In this document: piece after piece, positions 1-8,828 of the stretch
Layout: each line of letters starts with the position of its first letter
Numbering within the stretch: position 1 is the first letter of the stretch
Assembly (NCBI GenBank): GCA_937884175.1
Contig: CALGDB010000007.1
Coordinates: 1-39,288 of the forward strand
Length of the DNA stretch: 39,288 nucleotides
Source of the DNA: an uncultured Flavobacteriales bacterium
GTDB lineage: Bacteria > Bacteroidota > Bacteroidia > Flavobacteriales_D > Sanyastnellaceae
Direction of reading: 5' to 3'
Program-made: the position numbers and the translations under genes
The notes under the pieces: generated by a model
Seen by the model: the letters and a program-made list of their open reading frames with translations, nothing else
Told to the model about the DNA's origin: nothing
Databases searched by the model: none

Positions 1-2014
1 ATTTATCTCCAATGCCCTCGCCGTATTGATCTTCCAGGAAGCCGAAGTAATCGTCGCTAACGTAACTCCCTGTTGGACTGACGGAATTTTCGCTTTGGTA
101 CGTGATCACATAGGGAGAGGCTTCGAGGTTGACGCGGTTGGCGTACGTGCCGTCACCGAACAGCTGCAAATACCTCGGGGGCGTCCAACCTCCATCAAGA
201 GCACGGTCCCGCAACATCATCATCAACATCTTAATGGCCGTGGGGTCAATGCTGCCACTCGAAAATTCATCGAAAACCGTTCGTTGTGTCGTCACCAATA
301 CTTCCAAGCCATCATCGGCGTGCAAGGCAGCCAGCCGGTTCGCAGCCTCCAGGAAAAGTGGCCGGGTCACGATGACAAGATCAGCGCGTTCGACGGCATG
401 CAAATTGGAAGGCGCGACGAGTCCAGCGAAAGCCGGTTTGGGGAAGGCCGTCTGTGCAAAAGCGACAAAGGCCCGCGTCGTATCTGATTCGAACAACCAC
501 GTGACCCCGCCGTCCATCGCCCCGAGCTCGATTTCCCGGGGCTGCGCGCCATCGGTGATGTCCCAAACCCGCATCCCTTCCACGGCGCTGAACAGCTGGG
601 ATTCGGCGACTGCACCCATCGAAGCCGGGAAAGAGAAAGCGAGGGGGGCACCGTCAAATTTCAAATGGCAGGGTTGCTCAACGCGCAGGTAATCCAACCA
701 ACCCACTGCGGTGCTAACGCCTTTGTCGAACGCAACTTGAACCGACACCAACGCATCATCGGCTTCCAATCCGGTTTGCGATGTGGCTGTTCCGACCCCC
801 GATGCGCCGGCCAGGTTGGCAACGTTGCTGGTGGATGTGGAATTGGTGTAGGAAGGCGAGGCGGTGAACGCCACATCACCAGCGGACACCGAAAAGGAGC
901 TTTGAACTCCCATCGATTGGGCAGCAACCCGCGCTGAAATCCGCGCCGGATCGTCCGTGGGGTACGGCATGGCGAATGCAAATGTACGCTGGTTGACCGA
1001 ACCAAATGTCTCGCCAAACCACTCCCGTCCTGACCGGTTCGGGCTTTCCAATTCCTGTTCGTGAAACTGCACGTTCGTGTAGCGCGTATGAACTGTATCC
1101 TGCGCCCCGGTCACGGCAACTGCAGGAGTGATGCGACCCTCGTCTTGTTCCTGACCAATGGCCAAGAAATACCATGCTTTGTCCTCGTAGGGGTGGCGAA
1201 GGTGCTCCCATCTGGTGGCAGCGGAATTCCAGCCAATCCAGTCCGGACCCTGCCCCCAAAAAATCAATTCGTCGCCGTCGTCCCAGCTTCCGTCTTCACC
1301 CCCGGCAAAATCCGCAGCAACCGTACGCAGGCCGAGGGGTCGATTCTCAGAATTATCCATGGGCAGCAGTGTTCCGCCGTTGCCGAAAATATGCACATTG
1401 CTTGGATCAATGGTATCTGGATCAAAGCCGGCGTCAATCATCCAGGCTCGATCGATGCGGTACATTCCGGAATTGGGAATGGACAGCCGGAGAACGGTCC
1501 CCTCCGACAATGGGTGCGCTGCAGGCCAATCCCGCGTGCGGGCCCCGCTGGTAGTTGCATCCATTGCCCACCCGCGCCCGAAGGCACCGGACAGGTCCAG
1601 CAACCGCTCGTACACGCCTTTGCTCGCATTCCACCGCAGGAGCGGGCCTTTCCACTGGGCCGCATCGGCAATGGCATCCGCTGTCCACTGGCCCGCCGGC
1701 AGTTCCTCGTTGAGCAGTTGCCGCTGACGGCTGGTGAGCGATGATTCGGGGATTTCGGCCCACGATTCCGATCCGGCTAAAATTTGCCCGGTTTCCCATG
1801 CACTGGGCCACGGTGCCTCGTACACCCCCCATGGGATTTCATCCAACCAATGCCCTTCTTTAACGTTCCACTGTCCTACCGGTGCTTGTCCTTCCCTCCA
1901 CTGCACTTCAAACGCCGCCTGAATGACCTCTGGACCCTGATTTTCTTGGGAAAACAGCGGCATCAGACCTCCCGTCAATGCAATCAAAACAACGGAAAAG
2001 AAGTGGCGAATCAT
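1..2014 (-). CDS. porU: PorU-type T9SS C-terminal signal peptidase (gingipain-like), partial; 3' end lies beyond window position 1
   Basis: Manual minus-strand translation from ATG at 2014-2012 is open to position 2: MIRHFFSVVLIALTGGLMPLFSQ (signal peptide) ... LSIPNSGMYRIDRAWMIDAGFDPDTIDPSNVHIFGNGGTLLPMDN ... PPRYLQLFGDGTYANR ... VSDDYFGFLEDQYGEGIGDK. These motifs are typical of PorU N-terminal and peptidase C25 regions. Not in the ORF track because it is open at the window edge. Confidence 0.88.
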   Translation of the reverse strand, partial: MIRHFFSVVLIALTGGLMPLFSQENQGPEVIQAAFEVQWREGQAPVGQWNVKEGHWLDEIPWGVYEAPWPSAWETGQILAGSESWAEIPESSLTSRQRQLLNEELPAGQWTADAIADAAQWKGPLLRWNASKGVYERLLDLSGAFGRGWAMDATTSGARTRDWPAAHPLSEGTVLRLSIPNSGMYRIDRAWMIDAGFDPDTIDPSNVHIFGNGGTLLPMDNSENRPLGLRTVAADFAGGEDGSWDDGDELIFWGQGPDWIGWNSAATRWEHLRHPYEDKAWYFLAIGQEQDEGRITPAVAVTGAQDTVHTRYTNVQFHEQELESPNRSGREWFGETFGSVNQRTFAFAMPYPTDDPARISARVAAQSMGVQSSFSVSAGDVAFTASPSYTNSTSTSNVANLAGASGVGTATSQTGLEADDALVSVQVAFDKGVSTAVGWLDYLRVEQPCHLKFDGAPLAFSFPASMGAVAESQLFSAVEGMRVWDITDGAQPREIELGAMDGGVTWLFESDTTRAFVAFAQTAFPKPAFAGLVAPSNLHAVERADLVIVTRPLFLEAANRLAALHADDGLEVLVTTQRTVFDEFSSGSIDPTAIKMLMMMLRDRALDGGWTPPRYLQLFGDGTYANRVNLEASPYVITYQSENSVSPTGSYVSDDYFGFLEDQYGEGIGDK

Positions 2015-2183
2015 GGATGTTAATCTCAGGTTACGAAGGTGGTGAAAAAACAGAATGCAACGCAAAGGGCAAAACGCTCGTTAACTACAATTAGTATGAC
2101 ATTCGAAAAGTTGCACTCCGGTGGAATTGGAGAGTGGCATTCGATTTTTTCTTATTCTTGTAAATTCATTGGGAATCATCTTT

Positions 2184-3182
2184 ATGAAGCACCTCCTAGC
2201 AATCCCCGCTGCAGCCCTAATTTTGACCGCTGCATTTGTGAGTTGGACCGGAACCTCAGCTAAGGCTCAAGACCCTGAGTTTACGCAGTATTTCGCCAAT
2301 CCACTGTACTTGAACCCGGCCTTCGCTGGGTCTGCACGCTGCCCGCGCATGACCATGTCATATCGCAACCAATGGCCCGCAATGAGCGGTTCGTTTGTAA
2401 CCACCGCAGCGGCCTATGACCAACACGTTGAGACATTGTCCGGCGGATTGGGCTTGATCGTGATGAACGACCAAGCAGGCCGCGGGACGCTTTCCACGAC
2501 CACAGCAAGCGGTATCTACAGTTACCAACAAGCAGTGACCCGCAAGCTTTCGCTCAAAGCGGCTATGCAGGTCACCTATATGCAAAAATCATTGGACTGG
2601 GGGCGATTGACGTTTGGCGATATGATCGATCCGCGTCGGGGCTTTATTTACGAGACCCAAGACATTCCACGGGGCGGCATGGTGCAGGCCGTTGACTTCA
2701 GCACGGGCATCCTCGGTTTCACCGATAAGTACTACTTCGGTGCAGCCGTTCACCACCTAAACGAACCTAACGAATCCCTGGTGGTTGGCACCAGCCGCCT
2801 TCCAATGAAGTACACTATTCACGCTGGCGCCGTGCTTCCATTGCAGCGTTCCGTAACAGGTGTTGAGTCCACCATTTCACCAAACGTATTCTACCGCCGA
2901 CAAGGTGAGTTCCAGCAACTCAACTTGGGATTGTATGTAAACAAAGGCCCACTCGTCGGTGGCATTTGGTATCGTGGCATCATGTTTACGGATTACCGAG
3001 ACGCCTTCATCGTCACTTTGGGAATCAAATCTGATGTAGTCCAATTCGGCTACAGCTACGACTTGACCGTATCCGAATTGACTCCAGCTACGGGCGGGGC
3101 CCACGAAATTAGCATGACCATTCAATTCGATTGCCGCGGCAAACGTTCGAAGTTCCGAACAATAAACTGCCCGTCCTTCTAG
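2184..3182 (+). CDS. PorP/SprF family type IX secretion outer membrane protein
   Basis: ORF 2121..3182; likely start ATG 2184 (MKHLLAIPAAALILTAAFVSWTGTSAKAQDPEFTQYFANPLYLNPAFAGSARCPRM). The 'QDPxFTQYFxNPLYLNPAFAG' signature is characteristic of PorP/SprF. Confidence 0.92.
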   Translation: MKHLLAIPAAALILTAAFVSWTGTSAKAQDPEFTQYFANPLYLNPAFAGSARCPRMTMSYRNQWPAMSGSFVTTAAAYDQHVETLSGGLGLIVMNDQAGRGTLSTTTASGIYSYQQAVTRKLSLKAAMQVTYMQKSLDWGRLTFGDMIDPRRGFIYETQDIPRGGMVQAVDFSTGILGFTDKYYFGAAVHHLNEPNESLVVGTSRLPMKYTIHAGAVLPLQRSVTGVESTISPNVFYRRQGEFQQLNLGLYVNKGPLVGGIWYRGIMFTDYRDAFIVTLGIKSDVVQFGYSYDLTVSELTPATGGAHEISMTIQFDCRGKRSKFRTINCPSF

Positions 3183-3251
3183 TTGAATTAAAGCGATTTA
3201 ACCGATCGCACCCCTATAATCTGCATGAAACCCACACGAACCTACAATACC

Positions 3252-4997
3252 ATGAATTGGAAGTACTTCGCTCTCGGACTTGCTGCTTCTGCAATGGTCC
3301 TGTCCAGCTGTACCCCCGAGCGCTCTGGTGCCACAGGATGGGCGTACAACGACACCTCGAACGGCGGCTTTGAAAAGCGCATGTATGCGGGTCAAGAAAC
3401 CGCTCCAGGCCTCGTCTTCATCGAAGGCGGAACTTTCACAATGGGCCAAGTCGAAGACGACTTGACCATGGACTGGGACAACATTCCCCGCCGCGTCACC
3501 GTGCCCTCATTCTACATGGATGAAACCGAAGTAACGAATTCGTTCTGGTTAGAATACCTCTACTGGCTGAACCGTGTGTACGGTGATTCGTACCGAGAGA
3601 TGGTGCAGCGCGCGCTGCCCGACACCTTGGTGTGGCGTGAGAAGCTAGCTTACAATGAACCGCACGTCGATTACTACTTACGTCACCCGGCCTACCAAGA
3701 CTATCCAGTGGTTGGTGTTTCTTGGAACCAAGCAAATGATTTCTGCAAGTGGCGAACTGACCGTGTCAACGAGCAGTTGCTTGTTCGGGAGGGCCTTATC
3801 GCCCACAGCCCCGAAGCGCAATTGGACGAGGAGTTCTTCACGACAGAAGCATACCTCGCGGGACAATACACCCCTGAGGCTGTTACAGAAGGTTTGACCG
3901 ATTTCCGACCTGGTTCTTCAGGCGCGAGAAATGTTCGCCTCGCCGACGGCTTGTTCCAGCCCCCTTACCGCCTGCCAACAGAGGCAGAATGGGAGTTCGC
4001 TGCTTTGGGATTGATTGGGAACAGCTATGCTGAATTGATTTCGGATCGCCGAACCTACCCTTGGGACGGTCACTACACCCGGAATGACAACTCCCGATCT
4101 CGTCAATACGGCGAAATGAATGCCAATTTCGCGCGTGGACGCGGCGACTACATGGGGGTAGCAGGCTCGTTGAACGACGGTGCAGCCGCCACAGCCTCCG
4201 TCTATGAATACGCCCCCAATGACTATGGCTTGTACAACATGGCGGGCAACGTTAATGAATGGGTTTTGGATGTGTACCGACCCTACAACGCTGTGGACAT
4301 GGAAGAGTTCCGACCCTTCCGAGGAAACGTCTACCAGACCAAGCAGCGCAATGCGGAGGGACTCATCGCTGACAAGTATGACATAGTCGTCTACAATGTC
4401 CAAGGTTTGGAAGCAGACCTGAAAGCCTACGAGAAGGCAGCCATGAGGAACTTCACTGATGAGGAACAAAACCTCGTCGCTAATATCTTCAATGCAATTG
4501 ATGCCGCGAAAGAAGAAATCAAAGCCAAACGCATGGAAGAAGGGCAGGAACAGATTGCTGAAGCAAAAGAACTAGTCATCGAAAGCGAGGAAATGATTGC
4601 TCCTGATGTGTTGGACTTATTTGTCCGCAACGTTGATGCCGCACCCGGTGATCTGCGCTACCGCGATGTGACCGTCGAGGAGAGCCTAGGCCGTGACAAC
4701 TACCGCCAAGCAGATAACATCGATTACCTCGATGGCGACTTCCAATCAAGCATCAAGTACAGCGACGAAGAATTCAATTCTCCAGACAAGAAGAATGAAA
4801 CGATGTACGGGTACGCCACAACAAGCCTCATCAATAACCGATCACGCGTCTACAAAGGCGGCGGATGGAATGACCGAAGCTACTGGCTCAGCCCCGGCAC
4901 GCGCCGTTTTATGGATGAAGATAAATCGTCTGCAGCCATTGGTTTCCGCTGTGCGATGGACCGCATGGGATCCCAAACACTCAATAGCCCACGCTAA
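3252..4997 (+). CDS. gldJ: GldJ gliding motility/T9SS lipoprotein with FGE-sulfatase (formylglycine-generating-like) fold
   Basis: MNWKYFALGLAASAMVLSSC lipobox; FIEGGTFTMGQVEDD...MDETEVTN...PYRLPTEAEWEFAA...NMAGNVNEWVLDVYRP...SRVYKGGGWNDRSYWLSPGTRRFMDEDKSSAAIGFRCAMDRMG. Adjacent to porU and porP/sprF. Confidence 0.92.
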   Translation: MNWKYFALGLAASAMVLSSCTPERSGATGWAYNDTSNGGFEKRMYAGQETAPGLVFIEGGTFTMGQVEDDLTMDWDNIPRRVTVPSFYMDETEVTNSFWLEYLYWLNRVYGDSYREMVQRALPDTLVWREKLAYNEPHVDYYLRHPAYQDYPVVGVSWNQANDFCKWRTDRVNEQLLVREGLIAHSPEAQLDEEFFTTEAYLAGQYTPEAVTEGLTDFRPGSSGARNVRLADGLFQPPYRLPTEAEWEFAALGLIGNSYAELISDRRTYPWDGHYTRNDNSRSRQYGEMNANFARGRGDYMGVAGSLNDGAAATASVYEYAPNDYGLYNMAGNVNEWVLDVYRPYNAVDMEEFRPFRGNVYQTKQRNAEGLIADKYDIVVYNVQGLEADLKAYEKAAMRNFTDEEQNLVANIFNAIDAAKEEIKAKRMEEGQEQIAEAKELVIESEEMIAPDVLDLFVRNVDAAPGDLRYRDVTVEESLGRDNYRQADNIDYLDGDFQSSIKYSDEEFNSPDKKNETMYGYATTSLINNRSRVYKGGGWNDRSYWLSPGTRRFMDEDKSSAAIGFRCAMDRMGSQTLNSPR

Positions 4998-5030
4998 CGG
5001 GTCATGAACATCCCGCATTGAATTACAAAG

Positions 5031-5056
5031 AGCCCCGCACGCTGCGGGGCTTTTTT
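5031..5056 (+). terminator. Rho-independent terminator downstream of gldJ
   Basis: Perfect 9-bp stem AGCCCCGCA (5031-5039) / TGCGGGGCT (5043-5051), 3-nt loop, followed by a T-run (5051-5056). Confidence 0.9.
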
Positions 5057-5087
5057 GTTTTCTGAACTTGACCCCGAAGCCCGCGCC

Positions 5088-6425
5088 ATGTTCCTATCCG
5101 ATTCCGATCCCCAATTCGAAGTCATCCAGTCGCATTTCGATGCGTCAACCGGTGCCACCACGGATACACGCACGGCGGGAGCTGGCCATTTGTTTTTCGC
5201 CTTGAAAGGCCAGAATTTCAACGGCAACGCCTATGCTCAACAGGCCATCGAAGCCGGATGCATCGCCGCTGTCGTTGATGAAAAAGAGTACGCCCCGCCG
5301 GGTGATCCGCGTTTCATTTTGGTGCCCGATGCACTGGCAGCTTTGCAGTCTCTGGCTCGCTGGCACCGACGGAAGTGGTCCTGTCCGGTAATTGGCCTGA
5401 CGGGAAGCAATGGCAAGACAACGACCAAGGAACTGATGAAATGCGTATTGGAGGCCGCTCACTCACACGTTCACGCCACCGTTGGTAACTTCAACAACCA
5501 CATCGGCGTGCCACTGACCCTCCTCGCTGCGCGCACAGAACCCGATATCGCCATCATTGAAATGGGGGCCAATGCGCAAAAAGAAATTGCCCTGCTCGCC
5601 GAAATCGCCGAGCCCAACGCAGCGGTCATCACCAACATCGGGCGGGCGCATTTGGAAGGATTTGGAGGAGGAGAAGGGGTCATGAAGGGAAAGGGGGAGC
5701 TATTCGACTACATCCGGAATGCTCGACCCGAGTCCCCCGTATTCACGCACGGCGACCACCTCAAATTGTTGCACCTCTCGGAAGGACTCAACCGATTCGT
5801 TTATGGAGTGCCATCATCGGCTCCATTTATTGGAGAAGTGCATGCTGAGGATGCCTTTGCATGGGTCGGTCCGTCGGGAGCGTCGCACGGACCGCTGAAA
5901 GTGCACGTTCAAGGCGAGCACAACCGCGAGAACATCATGACGGCCATCGCAATTGGACTGCACTATGGCGTCACCGAAACGTCGTGTACCGAGGCCGTAG
6001 CCGCGTACTTACCGGACAACAACCGGTCGCAGTGGACCTCGACCCCGCACAACCGCATTTTACTCGACGCATACAACGCCAATCCTTCGAGCATGCGCGC
6101 CGCACTCACCTCGTTCAAGCGCATGACCGAGGAAAGCACAACCGAAGGAACGCCGCTTTGCATTTTGGGCGACATGGCCGAGCTGGGAGCACACACCACT
6201 GCTGCGCATGAGGAAATCCTAGCATTTGCCCATGAGTTGGGCTTGCCAACGTGGACAGTGGGACCCTGTTTCAACGAGGCAGCGCAAGCATTCGAGAACG
6301 TCCTTGCTTTTGGAAACACGAAGGAAGCCGCTGCTCATTGCAAAGCGACGGCGCTCACCAACCACCGTATCCTTTTGAAAGGATCCCGTTCCATCGCACT
6401 CGAGGCGTTGGTCGAAGTGCTGTAA
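5088..6425 (+). CDS. murF: UDP-N-acetylmuramoyl-tripeptide--D-alanyl-D-alanine ligase
   Basis: Mur ligase motifs: VIGLTGSNGKTTTKELM, NNHIGVPLTLL, AIIEMGANAQKEIALLAEIAEPNAAVITNIGRAHLEGFGG, LDAYNANPSSM, LGDMAELG. The ORF-track start (TTG 5055) lies in the terminator T-run; ATG 5088 is in frame and more plausible. Confidence 0.93.
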   Translation: MFLSDSDPQFEVIQSHFDASTGATTDTRTAGAGHLFFALKGQNFNGNAYAQQAIEAGCIAAVVDEKEYAPPGDPRFILVPDALAALQSLARWHRRKWSCPVIGLTGSNGKTTTKELMKCVLEAAHSHVHATVGNFNNHIGVPLTLLAARTEPDIAIIEMGANAQKEIALLAEIAEPNAAVITNIGRAHLEGFGGGEGVMKGKGELFDYIRNARPESPVFTHGDHLKLLHLSEGLNRFVYGVPSSAPFIGEVHAEDAFAWVGPSGASHGPLKVHVQGEHNRENIMTAIAIGLHYGVTETSCTEAVAAYLPDNNRSQWTSTPHNRILLDAYNANPSSMRAALTSFKRMTEESTTEGTPLCILGDMAELGAHTTAAHEEILAFAHELGLPTWTVGPCFNEAAQAFENVLAFGNTKEAAAHCKATALTNHRILLKGSRSIALEALVEVL

Positions 6426-6438
6426 CACCTCCACAAGT

Positions 6439-6446
6439 TATCTTTG
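6439..6446 (+). promoter_or_regulatory. Candidate Bacteroidota -7 element (TAnnTTTG) just upstream of tyrS
   Basis: TATCTTTG, exact match to TAnnTTTG, ending 6 nt before the tyrS ATG. Confidence 0.45.
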
Positions 6447-6452
6447 CCTCCG

Positions 6453-7724
6453 ATGGATTTTATCAGTGAATTGAAGTGGCGCGGCATGTTGCACGACACG
6501 ACGCCCGGGTTGAAAGAGCTCCTTGCCAAGGGCAATGCGACAGGGTACGTTGGATTTGACCCCACGGCAGATTCCCTGCACATCGGCAACCTCGTCCCCG
6601 TGATGATGTTGGTGCATTGGCAACGGTGCGGCCACAACCCCATTGCACTGGTTGGAGGAGCGACGGGCATGGTGGGCGACCCCAGCGGCAAGACCGCCGA
6701 GCGCCAGTTGCTCGATGTGGAGCGCATTCAACACAACCTCGCCTGTCAGAAAGCCCAGCTCGAGCAATTCTTGGACTTCGACGGAGCCCACGCCGCACGT
6801 GTGGTCAACAACGCCGATTGGTTCAAAGACTTCCGCTTCCTCGATTTCATCCGCGACGTTGGCAAACACATCACCGTCAACTACATGACCTCTAAAGACA
6901 GCGTCAAAAAGCGTTTGGAAACGGGCATGTCGTTCACGGAGTTCAGTTACCAGCTGGTCCAAGGGTATGATTTTTACCACCTCTGGAAGAACGAGAACTG
7001 CATGGTTCAATTCGGCGGTTCCGACCAATGGGGCAACATCACCACTGGCACGGAATTGATTCGCCGCATGGGGAGCGGACAGGCCTTTGCTGTGACTGCG
7101 CCGCTCATCACCAAGGCGGACGGAAGCAAATTTGGCAAATCCGAGGGTGGCAACGTGTGGATTGATAAGTCAAAGACGTCGGCGTACAAATTTTACCAGT
7201 ACTGGATCAACGCGGCAGATGAGGATGTGTCCAAGTACATCCGCATTTTCACCCTGAAGAGCCAAGAAGAAATCGAGTCTCTCGAAGCGGAGCATGCCCA
7301 AGACCCGGGTCGCCGCATTTTGCAGAAGGCGTTGGCGGGAGACATCACCAAGCGCATCCACAGCGAAGCCGATCTGGAAACCGCCATTGCGGCCTCTGCC
7401 CTGCTGTTTGGAAAGGCGAGTAAGGAAGCCATCGAGGCCCTGCCTGAAGCAGAGTTTTTGAGCGTCTTTGAAGGTGTCCCACAGGCCACCTTGGGCGTGG
7501 ATCAGGTCCAATCCGGCCTGCCCATCATTGATTTCCTCTCGGAACACACGGGATTCTTGGCTTCGAAAGGCGAAGCCCGCCGGGCCTTGAAGGAAAACTC
7601 AATCTCCATCAACAAGGTCAAGGTGAACGAAAGCACCACCGTCACCGGCGAAGACCTCATTAGCGGCAAGCACATCTTGGTGCAGCGCGGCAAGAAGAAC
7701 TACTTCCTCGTCAGCTGCGGCTGA
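6453..7724 (+). CDS. tyrS: Tyrosyl-tRNA synthetase
   Basis: YVGFDPTADSLHIGNLVPVMML (HIGH-type), GGATGMVGDPSGK, QFGGSDQWGNI, SKFGKSEGGNVW (KMSKS-type KFGKS), C-terminal S4-like domain. ATG 6453 preferred over upstream TTG 6444. Confidence 0.96.
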   Translation: MDFISELKWRGMLHDTTPGLKELLAKGNATGYVGFDPTADSLHIGNLVPVMMLVHWQRCGHNPIALVGGATGMVGDPSGKTAERQLLDVERIQHNLACQKAQLEQFLDFDGAHAARVVNNADWFKDFRFLDFIRDVGKHITVNYMTSKDSVKKRLETGMSFTEFSYQLVQGYDFYHLWKNENCMVQFGGSDQWGNITTGTELIRRMGSGQAFAVTAPLITKADGSKFGKSEGGNVWIDKSKTSAYKFYQYWINAADEDVSKYIRIFTLKSQEEIESLEAEHAQDPGRRILQKALAGDITKRIHSEADLETAIAASALLFGKASKEAIEALPEAEFLSVFEGVPQATLGVDQVQSGLPIIDFLSEHTGFLASKGEARRALKENSISINKVKVNESTTVTGEDLISGKHILVQRGKKNYFLVSCG

Positions 7725-8762
7725 TCAGCCCTCTACCGTCAGCAGGTTGCACCCGCGCACTTCTGCGTGGTCGAATCGCCCCAGGACCTCAAACGTCCCA
7801 TCGGCATGCATGCGGCCGATGTCGCTGGTCTCAATGAAGGCACAGCTCGCCAGGTTGGCAAGGTCCATCACACAAATACGACCCTGTTTGCCATGGGGCG
7901 CCAACGCTCCCGGGTCGTTCATGGAAGCCAAGCGCACGCGCATCCAAGGCGGCGCGGTGAATCGTCCGTGGCCCGACGACCAGGCTTGTGACAGCAATTC
8001 CGTCATGCCGTATTCACTTCCGATCTCAGAAGCGGCGATCAGCGGACGCAACGCCAAATGCACCTCCTCGCGAATGCGCTCTGGGCCGTACCCCTTCATT
8101 CCACCCGTTTCGAGCAATTGCACCTGCGGATAAGGCTGGTCCAGCTTCGTTTCCGCAGCCCACTTGAGCAATGCGTGCGTCACTCCAATGACCAGCACCG
8201 CATACCCCTCCTCCACCGAAGTACAGAGTTGCCGCTCCAAGGCGGACCAATCATCCATGAAAAACCATTCGGACTGATCTTGCTGACCGCATCGTTGCAT
8301 GAAGGTCCGCACCATATGAATGAGGGACGACTCCGGTCGGTAACCGGGCAGCAAAGCGACGATTTTTTGGCCTGCAAAGGCACCCACGCACCGCTCAAAC
8401 CCGGTCATGGCCACTTCGTCATACCACCCCAAATCATCCACCGGATGGCGCGAACAGCGCTGGCCCGTGGTGCCCGAACTCTCAAAAATGCGGTCCATTA
8501 TAGCCCCCTCATCGAACACCGATACCCAGTGCGATTGAAAGAAAGGCACCGGCAAGAAGGGTGCCTCACTCGTCGAAGTCACCGCTTCCGGGTCCACCCC
8601 CCGCAGTCGAACATAGGCACCGTAGATGGCGTTGTGCGCACACTGAAACCGAAAGACCTTCAAAGCAAATGCCTCCCAATCGCCCCCTTGGTACATCAAC
8701 TGCCGCATCTCCGCGCGCAAAGCGGCGAGCAAGGCGGCGGTATCGTTGGGTTGGTTTTGCAT
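7725..8762 (-). CDS. LuxE-like acyl-protein synthetase / AMP-binding acyl-activating enzyme
   Basis: 345 aa; FLPVPFFQSHWV, adenylation P-loop IFESSGTTGQ, QLLETGGMKGYG, SEYGMTELLSQAW, ETSDIGRMHADGTFEVLGRFDHAEVRGCNLL: LuxE/PaaK-like ANL superfamily motifs. Confidence 0.82.
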   Translation of the reverse strand: MQNQPNDTAALLAALRAEMRQLMYQGGDWEAFALKVFRFQCAHNAIYGAYVRLRGVDPEAVTSTSEAPFLPVPFFQSHWVSVFDEGAIMDRIFESSGTTGQRCSRHPVDDLGWYDEVAMTGFERCVGAFAGQKIVALLPGYRPESSLIHMVRTFMQRCGQQDQSEWFFMDDWSALERQLCTSVEEGYAVLVIGVTHALLKWAAETKLDQPYPQVQLLETGGMKGYGPERIREEVHLALRPLIAASEIGSEYGMTELLSQAWSSGHGRFTAPPWMRVRLASMNDPGALAPHGKQGRICVMDLANLASCAFIETSDIGRMHADGTFEVLGRFDHAEVRGCNLLTVEG

Positions 8763-8805
8763 CTTTTCGCTGGGCGTACTTCCGTATGCGAAGTTGCAGA
8801 TTCCT

Positions 8806-8813
8806 TAGCTTTG
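8806..8813 (+). promoter_or_regulatory. Candidate -7 element (TAnnTTTG) upstream of lipoprotein gene
   Basis: TAGCTTTG exact match, immediately before ATG 8814 and 15 nt before ATG 8829. Confidence 0.4.
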
Positions 8814-8828
8814 ATGCCAATCGAAACG

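Noticed and set aside
367-1832. Several 60-230 aa ORFs on both strands at the left edge (e.g. 1061..1744 +, 1434..1832 -)
   Set aside because: They lie in other frames of the open porU reading frame, have no recognisable motifs, and are high-GC shadow ORFs.
3183-3251. Possible promoter (TATAATCTG) before gldJ
   Set aside because: Not an exact TAnnTTTG match and no -33 TTG at proper spacing; gldJ may be co-transcribed with porP/sprF.
3918-4469. 183-aa minus-strand ORF
   Set aside because: Antisense to gldJ, no start context or motif support.
5055-5087. Upstream start (TTG 5055) of the murF ORF
   Set aside because: It falls in the T-run of the gldJ terminator; ATG 5088 is more plausible.
8058-8813. 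N-terminal two-thirds of ORF 8058..9347 (429 aa)
   Set aside because: This part is antisense to the LuxE-like gene; the real product starts at 8829 (or 8814) with a lipoprotein signal peptide.
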